The translations under genes and the position numbers were made by a program. Of a stretch of DNA of 64,000 nt, positions 7,584-17,327 are shown piece by piece; positions within the stretch are counted from its first letter, which is position 1; every line of letters begins with the position of its first letter. The stretch spans positions 930,001 through 994,000 of the forward strand of contig JADJLQ010000002.1 of NCBI GenBank assembly GCA_016709995.1. The letters are read 5' to 3'. The notes beneath the pieces were generated by a model. That model did not search any database. It was not told where the DNA came from and was given only the letters and a program-made list of their open reading frames with translations. The DNA comes from Saprospiraceae bacterium. GTDB taxonomy: Bacteria > Bacteroidota > Bacteroidia > Chitinophagales > Saprospiraceae.

Positions 7584-9965
7584 ATGCGTCGCAGAGATAT
7601 CATCAGGTCATTATTTATTGGTGCTGCAAGTACTAAATCATTTTTGAATGTCAAATCAGAAATGAACCATGCTATAGATGAGCTGGATACTGATGCTGCT
7701 ACCCGTTTTAAAAGCAAATGGCATCTATATCCGGATATGCCCTGGACCGGCGAAGATCTGTGGACACAGCGGCTGCAGGACTGGTGCATCAAAGACGGCG
7801 AGTTACGATGCCTGGTTCATGCCCCAGACAGATCTGTTCATATTCTTACCCATCAGCTTTCTGAGAAGACAAATTCATTTAAGGCTGCCATGTCCTTGAG
7901 ATTTCTGCACCAATCTTATACGGTCGTACCTGAGGAAAATTATATTGGTTTTAGAATCGGTGCTCAAGGTCGGCATAAAGATTATCGCTCTGCCATCATG
8001 ACTGGGACCGGTGTAGATATAGGAATATCACGCAATGGATATTTGTTTATTGGAAAATCCGTAGGTGGAAAAAAAATTGACGAATCTAAAATGACCGGCA
8101 CCATAAACTTATCCATGGCTGTAACTCCCCATGCATCTGGCCAGTATACGGTCAAACTAAAAGCTACTGACCGGATTCATCATACTCTTGCGACCTGGAG
8201 TGCACCTTTAGTGGATGTGGGCACCTTGCAGGGCAATATTGCCATCATCAGTCACCAGAAAGCGATTACAGAGTACGCTGCACAACCATCCGTCGCCATC
8301 AGCAATCTTGTTGTAAAAGGCGAAAAGCTTAATTATTTTCCTCAACAGGTTTTTGGTGCTGTCTATTTTGCTCAATACACTTTGCATGCCGGCATACTGA
8401 AACTTACTGCGCAACTTTCACCGATAGATATTCCGGGAACCCAGGTTAATTTATTTATCCAAAAGGATCATACCTGGGAGCAAATTGCAAAGTCTCAGAT
8501 TCACCCTTTGGCCAGGATTGCCAATTTTAGAATTGTGGGTTGGGATTCCACAAAAGCTGTTAAGTATAAAATATCCTGCTCCTTGCCATTGAAAAACGGT
8601 CAACATAAGGAATATAGCTATGAAGGAACTATCGCTGCAGAACCAATTCATAAGTCAAATATCAGAGCGCTGGCTTTTAGTTGTAATTGGGACTATGGTT
8701 TTCCGGATAATGAAGTGGTAGATGTCGCCTCCGCGCAAAATGCAGACATGGTATTTTTTCTTGGCGACCAATTTTATGAAGCAAATGGTGGTTTTGGAAC
8801 TCAAATGAATCCTTTAGACAAGGCTTGTCTCGATTATTTACGAAAGTGGATCATGTTTGGCTGGAGCTATCGTGCGTTATTTCGGAATATCCCCATGGTC
8901 GCCTTGCCGGACGATCATGACATGTACCATGGAAATATATGGGGAGCCGGAGGTAGGGCTACCAGGCCTTTATTTGATGGTTCTGATGCCCAGGATACCG
9001 GTGGATATAAAATGCTGCCTGAATGGGTCAATATGGCGCAACTCACCCAGACCAGTCATATGCCTGATGCTTTTGATCCCACTCCAATCCTACAGGGTAT
9101 TCAAGTCTATTATACAGAGTGGGACTATGCAGGCATAAGTTTTGGTATCATTGAAGACCGAAAATTTAAATCTCCCCCGAAAGATATCTTGCCAGAGGAA
9201 GCAAAAGTCTGGAATGGATATGCTGCTAACCCTGATTTTGACCTCTCAAAAATTAAAGACCTTCAATCCCAGCTATTGGGAGAACGACAATTATTTTTTT
9301 TAGACCATTGGAGTAAAAACAACAGGACGGAATATCCGATCAAAGTGATGCTTTCAGCGACCCCTTTCTGTTGTCTGCAAACCTTGCCCCTGGGTGCATT
9401 AAATGATCAGATTACCCCAGATCTGCCTATACCTCAAAAAGGTGAATATGTAAAAGGAGATGCACCTACCCGGGATATGGACAGTAATGGATGGCCGCAT
9501 AATAGAAGAAATGAAGCTTTAAAATTATTGGGCAAAAACATTGACCTTCATATAGTAGGCGACCAGCATCTGCCGTCTATCGTACAATATGGAGTAGAGG
9601 AATACAATGACAGTGTCTTTTGTTTCGCCGTCCCGGCGCTGTGCAATATCTGGCCGAGAAGATGGTGGCCGCCGGTAGATGAACAACATCAATCCTTGCC
9701 TGGCAAGCCCAGCTATACCGGCAATTTTGAAGATGGATTTGGAAATAAAATTACAGTTCATGCTGTAGCCAATCCTTACGAAACCAATAAAGAACCTGCC
9801 GTATTCTACAATCGCACTACAGGTTTTGGCTTGGTGGAGTTTGATACCATTTCGAGAGACATTACGCTCCATTGTTGGCCCAGGTTTAAAGGCGCTGTCC
9901 AGAAGGAGACCGATGAATTTGAAGGCTGGCCCATCACTATCAATAAGTCCGCGGTGAAACATTAG
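7584..9965 (+). CDS. PhoD-like metallophosphatase with Tat-type signal
   Basis: 793 residues. The N-terminus MRRRDIIRSLFIGAASTKSF carries an Arg pair before a hydrophobic stretch, as in Tat signals of PhoD-type enzymes. Residues about 40-340 are a beta-rich N-terminal region. The catalytic domain follows: ALAFSCNWDYGFPDNEVV, then MVFFLGDQFYEANGGFG (GDQ metal ligand), ALPDDHDMYHGN (the DDHD motif) and later DLHIVGDQHLPSIVQYG (GDQH metal site). These match the PhoD/phosphodiesterase-alkaline phosphatase D group. It starts 17 bases after the sulfatase stop, so cotranscription is likely and fits release of phosphate from decorated polymers. It is longer than typical PhoD because of the N-terminal extension. 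Confidence 0.88.
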   Translation: MRRRDIIRSLFIGAASTKSFLNVKSEMNHAIDELDTDAATRFKSKWHLYPDMPWTGEDLWTQRLQDWCIKDGELRCLVHAPDRSVHILTHQLSEKTNSFKAAMSLRFLHQSYTVVPEENYIGFRIGAQGRHKDYRSAIMTGTGVDIGISRNGYLFIGKSVGGKKIDESKMTGTINLSMAVTPHASGQYTVKLKATDRIHHTLATWSAPLVDVGTLQGNIAIISHQKAITEYAAQPSVAISNLVVKGEKLNYFPQQVFGAVYFAQYTLHAGILKLTAQLSPIDIPGTQVNLFIQKDHTWEQIAKSQIHPLARIANFRIVGWDSTKAVKYKISCSLPLKNGQHKEYSYEGTIAAEPIHKSNIRALAFSCNWDYGFPDNEVVDVASAQNADMVFFLGDQFYEANGGFGTQMNPLDKACLDYLRKWIMFGWSYRALFRNIPMVALPDDHDMYHGNIWGAGGRATRPLFDGSDAQDTGGYKMLPEWVNMAQLTQTSHMPDAFDPTPILQGIQVYYTEWDYAGISFGIIEDRKFKSPPKDILPEEAKVWNGYAANPDFDLSKIKDLQSQLLGERQLFFLDHWSKNNRTEYPIKVMLSATPFCCLQTLPLGALNDQITPDLPIPQKGEYVKGDAPTRDMDSNGWPHNRRNEALKLLGKNIDLHIVGDQHLPSIVQYGVEEYNDSVFCFAVPALCNIWPRRWWPPVDEQHQSLPGKPSYTGNFEDGFGNKITVHAVANPYETNKEPAVFYNRTTGFGLVEFDTISRDITLHCWPRFKGAVQKETDEFEGWPITINKSAVKH

Positions 9966-10017
9966 GCATACTCTGCTTTTGCTGCTGATGGAGATAGATG
10001 ATAACTTATTATCTTTA

Positions 10018-12768
10018 ATGATTATGCGATTTGAGTTTTTATTCATTGGGTGTATACTGGCTATTTCCATGCACGCACAAGTCCGGGCCGATGCTAAAGA
10101 TTTAAAATTCAAAGGTATCCAGTTGAATGGTCAATCTTACAGCATGACCGATAGACCATTGTTTTCCTTAATCTTGAATGATGCATATTACGAATCGGAT
10201 AATTTACCAGGCCAATTAGAGGTAAAATGGTCAGCATCCGGCCATCATTATTCCATAGTTATGACCAATATTTCGAAAGATACTTTGAGTCTGAAAAATA
10301 TACTCCCCCTGGCTGCTCAAATGGATCATGTCTATATCACCGGGCTCGGCGATCATCCATTGTCCCGCACCCATTTGTTTGTCCCTGGTTATAATCCGGT
10401 TAATGTAATCGTACCGGACAATGTCTGGAACCTCGGATATGCTTCTTTGAAGATCAATGACTCAGTGAGTATGTATACATTGACCCGAAGAAAATCGTGG
10501 GACCGGGCGGAACGAAAAAGATTCGAGACTATATTGTACCCACAGGGCTCAGTATTATACGATTATTTTGTTGATACTTTTTCAGGCGTTTGGCAGGAAG
10601 GCTTGCGAACATGTTTTCAAAGGCAGAAACTATATGATATGGATGCATTTGATGATTCGATGTACCACCGTACTGATCTGCATTGGATCCAACAATCAAA
10701 AATGATACACCTCCTCATGGCCTGGGATGATAGATTGTATGACAGGAAAAAGAATAAATACGTGTTGAATGAATTTATTGCAAAAGCAAAATTATTATAT
10801 GGCGGTGATGACATCATAGGTATCTGGCCCACCTGGCCTGCATTGGGTATGGATCAGCGTAATCAATGGGACCTGTACCGGGACCTGCCTGGAGGAATAA
10901 AAGGATTAAGCACCCTGGTCGATCAGGCACATCAGCAAAAAGTAAAAATATTTATCTCCTACAATCCCTGGGATGAAAGCACCAGGAAAGAAGATCATCT
11001 GCGGGGTATGGCAGACCTGGTCAAAAATCTGGACGCGGATGGAGTGATTCTCGATACCCGAGGTGCCAGCAGTAAAGAATTGCAGGAGGCTGTCGATAAA
11101 GTCAAACCAGGAGTGATCATGTATAGCGAAGGTATGGCCGTTCCAAAAGATATGGAGTCTATCGTCGCGGGTAGAGTGCACAATGCTTTGTATTATCCTC
11201 CTATTTTGAATTTAAACAAATTGATCAAACCTGACTTTGGCATTTTTAGAGTAGCCGAAGTATATAAAGAACCTATTCGCCGGGAGATCCATGCTGCGTT
11301 ATTCAATGGGTATGGTATTGAGTTTAATGTATTTCGCCCCGGCCAACCTGAAGGTCTGGATGATCAATATCGATATCTCGGTAAAGCTCTGCGTATTTTG
11401 AGAGAACACAGTGACAACTTTTCTTCTCCGGATTGGCAACCACTTTTTCCATCAAAACAAGAAGGGGTGTTGATCAATTTTTGGCCTGGTATCACTAAAG
11501 ATATTTATACCGTATACAATGCCAATTCAGTTGGTTTTAGTGGAGTCCTCATGAATGTGGACACACCCGTTCAGGGTCATTTTGTCGATCTGTGGAATCA
11601 TGAAGAAATCAATATCAATCCGTATCAGCGATCATTATCCATTTCCCTGGACCCTTATCCTCTGAAAGATCAGGGCACTAACAATGAAGGTTCAGTGGGT
11701 GTGATCGCCCGATTTGATTCAGTGCTGAAGGTAAAGCATATTGATGGTGATCATTATGCCATTTCTTCAAGCTCAGGTTCCCATATTTTGATTTGGGCAG
11801 GTAAGCCGGATTATTCAAAAAATCCCACCAGGTTTATGGCCGGAGCGTTAACTGTAAATCTTCATCAATTATTTCCCGGCTGGGACGATGATTTTATTGT
11901 GCAATCCTTTGATAGCCTTCAATTGATCGATGAAAGGATTATTAAATCACCACCGGCTTCTCCATACTTGATTTCCAGGCCGGATCGATCACGTATTTTA
12001 GGCGCAGATCAGTATATGGTACTGATTCCATCGGACAGTTTTACATGGACTACGACACATGGTGATGAATTTATTCCTTATCCTGAGAATGGTCGTGGTC
12101 AACACATGAAGATGAAATCATTCTATATGGACAAGCATCCCGTCACTAATGCAGAATATGAAGTTTTCCTGAATCAGTCAAAGTATAAGCCAATAGATAA
12201 AACTAATTTTTTAAAGCATTGGGTCCTTGGAAAAATACCAAATGGTTTAGAGCAGCATCCTGTGGTCTATGTCAGTCATGAAGACGCCTTGGCGTATTGT
12301 AAATGGAAGGGGGCTAGATTGCCCACGGAGACAGAGTGGCAATACGCTGCTCAGACTTCGGGACTACATTCATGGCCCTGGGGAGAAGACGCGGGTATCC
12401 GGCAAATTCAATCAGAAGTTATCACAGAGACCCTGACACATACGGTATTTGATACTTTCGATTCTACTTATGCCAATCCGGGTAATGGTATTTTGGATCC
12501 TGTCGGTAAATACCCAAAAGGTACTAATCCGTTTGGTTTGACTGACCTGGTTGGCTCAGTCTGGCAGATGACCGCTGATCAATATCAGTCCGGCAGTTAT
12601 AGATACCTTATTTTAAAAGGAGGGTCTTATTTTAAACCGACTGCCAGTTGGTGGTATGTACAAGGTGGTCCGCAACCCTTGAGCTGGCGTCAAATGTGGT
12701 TGAAAGTCAGCGAGGGGTATGAACGAAGTAGTACAGTGGGGTTTAGATGTATGAGGGATATGCCATGA
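10018..12768 (+). CDS. Secreted TIM-barrel glycosidase-like protein fused to a SUMF1-like domain
   Basis: 916 residues from the ATG at 10018; the one at 10024 is equally possible and an upstream ATG at 9979 would bury the signal peptide. MRFEFLFIGCILAISMHAQ is a Sec signal. Residues about 20-640 resemble a TIM-barrel glycoside hydrolase with flanking beta domains: GIWPTWPALGMDQRNQWDLY, KIFISYNPWD, LDADGVILDTRG and PGVIMYSEGM (possible acidic catalytic residues at strand ends); I cannot assign a GH family. Residues about 690-916 are a SUMF1/FGE-sulfatase domain (FYMDKHPVTNAEYEVFL, GARLPTETEWQYAA, NPFGLTDLVGSVWQM, STVGFRCMRD). The FGE copper-binding cysteine pair is missing: that position reads GGSYFKPTASWWYVQGG. 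So it probably binds carbohydrate rather than making formylglycine. Confidence 0.78.
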   Translation: MIMRFEFLFIGCILAISMHAQVRADAKDLKFKGIQLNGQSYSMTDRPLFSLILNDAYYESDNLPGQLEVKWSASGHHYSIVMTNISKDTLSLKNILPLAAQMDHVYITGLGDHPLSRTHLFVPGYNPVNVIVPDNVWNLGYASLKINDSVSMYTLTRRKSWDRAERKRFETILYPQGSVLYDYFVDTFSGVWQEGLRTCFQRQKLYDMDAFDDSMYHRTDLHWIQQSKMIHLLMAWDDRLYDRKKNKYVLNEFIAKAKLLYGGDDIIGIWPTWPALGMDQRNQWDLYRDLPGGIKGLSTLVDQAHQQKVKIFISYNPWDESTRKEDHLRGMADLVKNLDADGVILDTRGASSKELQEAVDKVKPGVIMYSEGMAVPKDMESIVAGRVHNALYYPPILNLNKLIKPDFGIFRVAEVYKEPIRREIHAALFNGYGIEFNVFRPGQPEGLDDQYRYLGKALRILREHSDNFSSPDWQPLFPSKQEGVLINFWPGITKDIYTVYNANSVGFSGVLMNVDTPVQGHFVDLWNHEEININPYQRSLSISLDPYPLKDQGTNNEGSVGVIARFDSVLKVKHIDGDHYAISSSSGSHILIWAGKPDYSKNPTRFMAGALTVNLHQLFPGWDDDFIVQSFDSLQLIDERIIKSPPASPYLISRPDRSRILGADQYMVLIPSDSFTWTTTHGDEFIPYPENGRGQHMKMKSFYMDKHPVTNAEYEVFLNQSKYKPIDKTNFLKHWVLGKIPNGLEQHPVVYVSHEDALAYCKWKGARLPTETEWQYAAQTSGLHSWPWGEDAGIRQIQSEVITETLTHTVFDTFDSTYANPGNGILDPVGKYPKGTNPFGLTDLVGSVWQMTADQYQSGSYRYLILKGGSYFKPTASWWYVQGGPQPLSWRQMWLKVSEGYERSSTVGFRCMRDMP

Positions 12769-12884
12769 ATCCAACGCTGATCCGTTATTTTTTTTGATTG
12801 GTTACATAGAGTCGGAGCTGGATTAATTGGTTTGAAAGTTTTTGATCCATGAATATAGCTACCTTGGTATTAAATATTGAATAA

Positions 12885-14912
12885 ATGAAAATTTGCTTAA
12901 CCTTTTTCGGCCTTTGGATTATGCATTTGTCATTATATGGACAGTCTAAATCAGTTGTATCTATACAGCCCATACTTGGTCATCGATCCGTCGCCTTGAT
13001 ATCTCAAGATGGGTTCACCTTTAAAGACTTGAATAAGAATGGAACTTTAGACCTATATGAAGATTGGAGACTTTCTCATGATGTCCGGGCAAAAGACCTT
13101 ATTACCAAGATGAGTATTTCTGACAAAGTGGGTTTTATGTTGATCAGTACCGCCCGTCTAAAAAATGATGGGTCCTTTGGAGCATCAGCCAACAGGGATC
13201 CGATCACCAGTGATTTTAATGAAGAAGATCAGGTCCAAAGTGTGAATATGTTTACTAAAAAACCACTCCCTGTACCTATGACGATGGCAGCCGGGACGAC
13301 CAAAGGGGTCACTCAATCCCATTTGCGCCATTTTATCTTTAGAGCCAATGTCAGTGCCCGTATGACAGCAGAATGGGCGAATAAAATCCAGGCACTCTGT
13401 GAGTCTGATGGTCTTGGGATTCCGGCCATCATTGCTTCAAATCCACGCAACCACATCACCAAAGACGCCTCCATAGGGTTGAGTGTTGGCACCACAGTGT
13501 TTTCTACCTGGCCTGGAGAGCTTGGGCTTTCTGCCATGCATGATCTGCCCCTTGTCAGAGAATTTGCAGATATTGCCCGACAAGAATGGGCTGCAGTAGG
13601 TTTGCGCAAAGGGTATATGTATATGGCTGACCTGGCTACGGAGCCCAGATGGCAGCGGGTAGAAGGTACCTTTGGAGAAGATTCAAAATGGGTCGCCAAA
13701 ATGATGACAGAGGTAGTCTGCGGATTTCAGGGCAAAAAATTAGGAGCGACTTCGGTTGCCTTGACCACCAAACATTTTCCGGGTGGCGGCGCAGCTGAAG
13801 GAGGCCAGGACGCACACTTTGATTGGGGTAAAAACGAAAGTTTTATTGGTGGTATGCTGCAGAATAATCTGATACCATTTAAAGCTGCTATCAAGGCAGG
13901 TACTTCGGCCATCATGCCTTATTATTCCATTCCCGTACATACTCCTTATGAGCGGGTTGCTTATGCATACAATAAGGGAATTATCCAGGATCTTTTAAAA
14001 AAACAACTCGGATTCAAAGGGATTATCAATTCTGATACGGGACCGATTGAGATGATGCCATGGGGTGTCGAAAACTTAAGCATCAGAGAACGGTATAAAA
14101 AATCTTTGGAGAATGGGATCAATCTATATTCAGGATCTGCAGACCCGACAGAGTTTCTTCAAACAGTGGAGAGTGGCATGGTGGATATCAAATATGTCGA
14201 TCAATCAGTCTATTTATTGCTTTTAGAAAAATTTAAATTGGGACTTTTTGAGAATCCATATGTCGACGAAGATGCTGCAGAAAAAATTGTTGGAAATGCA
14301 TCGTTTCAGGCTAAAGCAGATCTTGCGATGCGTAAATCTATTGTATTGCTACGCAATGATCGCCATCTCCTGCCTTTGAAGCCCAAAACCAAAGTTTATT
14401 TTGAATCTTATTTCGAAAAAAGAGGTGCCACCAGCCCCACCAATATCTATCAGCCAAAGATTAATACTTCATCTTTAGAGTTTGTATCGGAGCCTGCCGC
14501 AGCCGATGTCATTGTTTGCTGGATCACCCCTGGCTCCAAATCCTTATTCGAAGCGGATGGGTCTGCCATCTACCTGTCGTTATCTAAAAACGGAGTCAAT
14601 ATCGATCATATCAACCAGCTGGCTTCCGGCAAACCAACTATCCTGGCCATCAACTATACTAATCCCTGGGTGATTGATGAAATATACAATGACAGCACCA
14701 AAAAAAATATACCGGGTGTGATTGCGACATTTGGTACCACGCTGGATGCAGTGATAGATATTATCTCTGGTAAGTTTAACCCCTCTGGCAAGATGCCGTT
14801 TAGTACGCCGAGTTCAGAATCTGCAGCTCAAAATCAATTACCCGATGTGCCGGGGTACAAAGAAAAAAAAGGTTATGCCTTGTTTAATCTGAATGAAGGA
14901 CTGAAGTATTAA
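12885..14912 (+). CDS. Secreted glycoside hydrolase family 3 protein
   Basis: 675 residues. MKICLTFFGLWIMHLSLYGQS is a Sec signal. A Ca-loop-like DLNKNGTLDLYEDW follows at about 45-58. The GH3 N-terminal barrel shows GLRKGYMYMADLATEPRWQR, GTFGEDSKWVAKM, LTTKHFPGGGAAEGGQDAH (the KHFPG motif) and GFKGIINSDTGP, where the Asp is at the usual nucleophile position. The (alpha/beta) sandwich domain follows from ADLAMRKSIVLLRNDRHLLPL. No FN3-like third domain is evident, so it is shorter than many periplasmic beta-glucosidases. It is separated from the upstream gene by 116 bases and may be read through from it. Likely role: cleavage of beta-linked oligosaccharides released by other members of the cluster; linkage is unknown. 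Confidence 0.9.
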   Translation: MKICLTFFGLWIMHLSLYGQSKSVVSIQPILGHRSVALISQDGFTFKDLNKNGTLDLYEDWRLSHDVRAKDLITKMSISDKVGFMLISTARLKNDGSFGASANRDPITSDFNEEDQVQSVNMFTKKPLPVPMTMAAGTTKGVTQSHLRHFIFRANVSARMTAEWANKIQALCESDGLGIPAIIASNPRNHITKDASIGLSVGTTVFSTWPGELGLSAMHDLPLVREFADIARQEWAAVGLRKGYMYMADLATEPRWQRVEGTFGEDSKWVAKMMTEVVCGFQGKKLGATSVALTTKHFPGGGAAEGGQDAHFDWGKNESFIGGMLQNNLIPFKAAIKAGTSAIMPYYSIPVHTPYERVAYAYNKGIIQDLLKKQLGFKGIINSDTGPIEMMPWGVENLSIRERYKKSLENGINLYSGSADPTEFLQTVESGMVDIKYVDQSVYLLLLEKFKLGLFENPYVDEDAAEKIVGNASFQAKADLAMRKSIVLLRNDRHLLPLKPKTKVYFESYFEKRGATSPTNIYQPKINTSSLEFVSEPAAADVIVCWITPGSKSLFEADGSAIYLSLSKNGVNIDHINQLASGKPTILAINYTNPWVIDEIYNDSTKKNIPGVIATFGTTLDAVIDIISGKFNPSGKMPFSTPSSESAAQNQLPDVPGYKEKKGYALFNLNEGLKY

Positions 14913-15055
14913 GAGGTTGATTTTAAGCTCCGAACGATTTTTTTTTTGTATTGCCACCTACGCTGGAATTTTGATAAGGAAAAGGGGAAGAGTTAGTCGA
15001 AAGTGAGATAACATTCTGTAAATATGGAGTCTCTGAGCTTTCTTAATTTAACTCG

Positions 15056-15063
15056 TATTTTTG
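15056..15063 (+). promoter_or_regulatory. TAnnTTTG match immediately before the uvrB GTG
   Basis: TATTTTTG is followed by CAACC and then the GTG at 15069. If it is a true -7 element, transcription would begin at or near the GTG, implying a leaderless or very short-leader mRNA. It could equally be chance inside the longer reading frame that starts at 15024. Confidence 0.35.
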
Positions 15064-15068
15064 CAACC

Positions 15069-17081
15069 GTGCCATTCAAACTCACCTCCAAATATTCCCC
15101 CACCGGTGACCAGCCAGAAGCAATCCGACAACTGGTGCGCGGCGTCAAAGAAAACGAAAGAGCTCAGGTACTACTGGGTGTCACCGGTAGCGGCAAAACT
15201 TTTACTATAGCCAATGTAATCCAGGAGATCCAAAAACCTACCCTTATACTTTCACACAACAAGACCCTGACTGCCCAATTGTATGGAGAGTTTAAAGATT
15301 TTTTCCCCGACAATGCAGTAGAATACTTCGTATCCTATTATGATTATTACCAACCGGAAGCCTATATCAGTGTCACCGATACTTTTATCGAGAAAGACCT
15401 CAGTGTCAATGAAGAGATAGACAAACTGAGGTTGAGAGCTACTTCCACCTTGCTCTCCGGTAGGCGGGATATCGTATTGGTAGCATCCGTTTCCTGTATT
15501 TACGGTATGGGCAATCCTGAGGATTATAAAGGAGGTATCATCCGAATAGAGAAAGGTAAACGCATCTCGCGAAATTCTTTTTTGCATTCCCTCGTAGAAA
15601 GCCTTTATTCCCGTGCAGACATAGACTTTAAACGAGGTAAGTTTAGAGTGCGTGGTGATACGGTCGATATCAGCCTTCCTTATGTGGATTATGGGTATCG
15701 GGTCATCTTTTTTGGGGATGAAATCGAATCTATCGAACAGATCGAACTCGAGACCGGCAAACGGATAGAGGCCATGGACAATGCAGCCATTTTTCCCGCC
15801 AATCTATATGTCGCTCCCCGCGAGCGACTCAAATACATTATTCGTGAAATCGAAGACGAACTCCACGAACATGAAAAGTTTTTCCAGGCTGAAGGCAGAT
15901 ACCAGGAAGCTAAACGCATCCATGAACGTGTCAATTTCGACCTTGAAATGATCCGCGAGCTGGGTTATTGCAGTGGGGTGGAAAACTATTCACGGTTTTT
16001 TGATGGCAGGCCTCAGGGCACCAGGCCATTTTGCCTCCTGGATTATTTTCCCGAAGATTATCTGATGGTGATCGACGAAAGCCATGCGACCATTCCCCAG
16101 GTTAGAGGAATGTGGGGTGGAGATCGTGCTCGCAAACTCAATCTGGTCAATTTTGGCTTCCGACTCCCATCTGCTATTGATAACCGACCTCTCAATTTTG
16201 ATGAATTTGAAGGCCTCGTCAATCAAGTTATCTATGTCAGTGCTACCCCCGGCGATTTTGAACTGGAGCAGACCATGGGCTCCGTCGTAGAGCAGATCGT
16301 GAGACCTACAGGTTTACTTGATCCTCCGATTGAGGTCAGGCCTAGTCTCAATCAAATTGATGACCTGATGGATGAAATCGGCAAAAGAATCAAACTGGGG
16401 GAAAGGACCCTGATTACCACACTGACCAAACGCATGGCAGAAGAACTCAGCAAATACCTGGCACGACTCAATATCAATGCTAAGTATATTCACTCAGAAG
16501 TGCTGACCATGGATAGGGTAGAGATCCTGCGAGATTTGCGACTGGGCAATTTTGATGTCCTGGTGGGGGTCAATTTATTGCGGGAAGGGCTCGATCTGCC
16601 TGAAGTATCCCTGGTAGCTATCCTCGATGCAGACAAAGAGGGGTTTTTACGGAATGCGCGATCACTGACTCAAACCGCAGGTCGTGCTGCTCGTAATATC
16701 AATGGTCGCGTCATATTTTATGCAGATAAAATCACAGATTCCATGCAGCGTACCATCGACGAGACTGAACGAAGGCGTGCCAAACAAATAGCCTATAACG
16801 AAGAGAATAATATTCTTCCACGCACGCTCGCCAAATCCAAAGAAGAGATCATGTCACAACGATCTATCCTGGATTTCCGGGCAGTCCCCAAAGCCTATAT
16901 CGAGCCCGAAGATCGTGGACTGATGGCAGCAGACCCTGTGGTTGAATATCTTGGTCGGGATCAAATAGAAAAATTGATAGCTGAAACAGAGAAGAAAATG
17001 AAAGCTGCCGCTAAAGACCTGGACTTCATCACGGCAGCCCAGCTCAGGGATGAGATGCTGGCTTTAAAGAAAAAGATATAG
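15069..17081 (+). CDS. uvrB: Excinuclease ABC subunit B
   Basis: From the GTG at 15069 the protein is 670 residues and starts MPFKLTSKYSPTGDQPEAI, lining up with known UvrB starts (E. coli is 673 residues). An ATG at 15024 would add 15 residues not usual in the family. Motifs: Walker A GVTGSGKTFTIANV, the beta-hairpin region YYDYYQPEAYISVTDTFIEKD used to probe damaged DNA, DEXX box MVIDESHATIPQ, YVSATPGDFEL, GVNLLREGLDLPEVSLVAILDADKEGFLR and QTAGRAARN, plus a C-terminal UVR motif (DLDFITAAQLRDEMLALKKK) for UvrC contact. It hands lesions from UvrA to UvrC in nucleotide excision repair. Single gene, not part of the preceding hydrolase cluster. Confidence 0.97.
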   Translation: MPFKLTSKYSPTGDQPEAIRQLVRGVKENERAQVLLGVTGSGKTFTIANVIQEIQKPTLILSHNKTLTAQLYGEFKDFFPDNAVEYFVSYYDYYQPEAYISVTDTFIEKDLSVNEEIDKLRLRATSTLLSGRRDIVLVASVSCIYGMGNPEDYKGGIIRIEKGKRISRNSFLHSLVESLYSRADIDFKRGKFRVRGDTVDISLPYVDYGYRVIFFGDEIESIEQIELETGKRIEAMDNAAIFPANLYVAPRERLKYIIREIEDELHEHEKFFQAEGRYQEAKRIHERVNFDLEMIRELGYCSGVENYSRFFDGRPQGTRPFCLLDYFPEDYLMVIDESHATIPQVRGMWGGDRARKLNLVNFGFRLPSAIDNRPLNFDEFEGLVNQVIYVSATPGDFELEQTMGSVVEQIVRPTGLLDPPIEVRPSLNQIDDLMDEIGKRIKLGERTLITTLTKRMAEELSKYLARLNINAKYIHSEVLTMDRVEILRDLRLGNFDVLVGVNLLREGLDLPEVSLVAILDADKEGFLRNARSLTQTAGRAARNINGRVIFYADKITDSMQRTIDETERRRAKQIAYNEENNILPRTLAKSKEEIMSQRSILDFRAVPKAYIEPEDRGLMAADPVVEYLGRDQIEKLIAETEKKMKAAAKDLDFITAAQLRDEMLALKKKI

Positions 17082-17327
17082 GCCATCGATGGTCAGAAAG
17101 TGCCTGGCTTTAACCTGATTTGGTCCATAAGATTCAGCAAATATATTTATCCAATGCTGACTGATTAAATAGTTATGATCTGATGATTCATATGATCAAG
17201 AAAAATCAACCTTAACTTAAAGTGGGACAAAAAATCCTGTCGTTACACTTATATTTAATGGCTTCGAAATATTGAGAACGTGAGTCGTTCACTTAAATTC
17301 TTTTTATTTTCAATTAATATTCAAATT

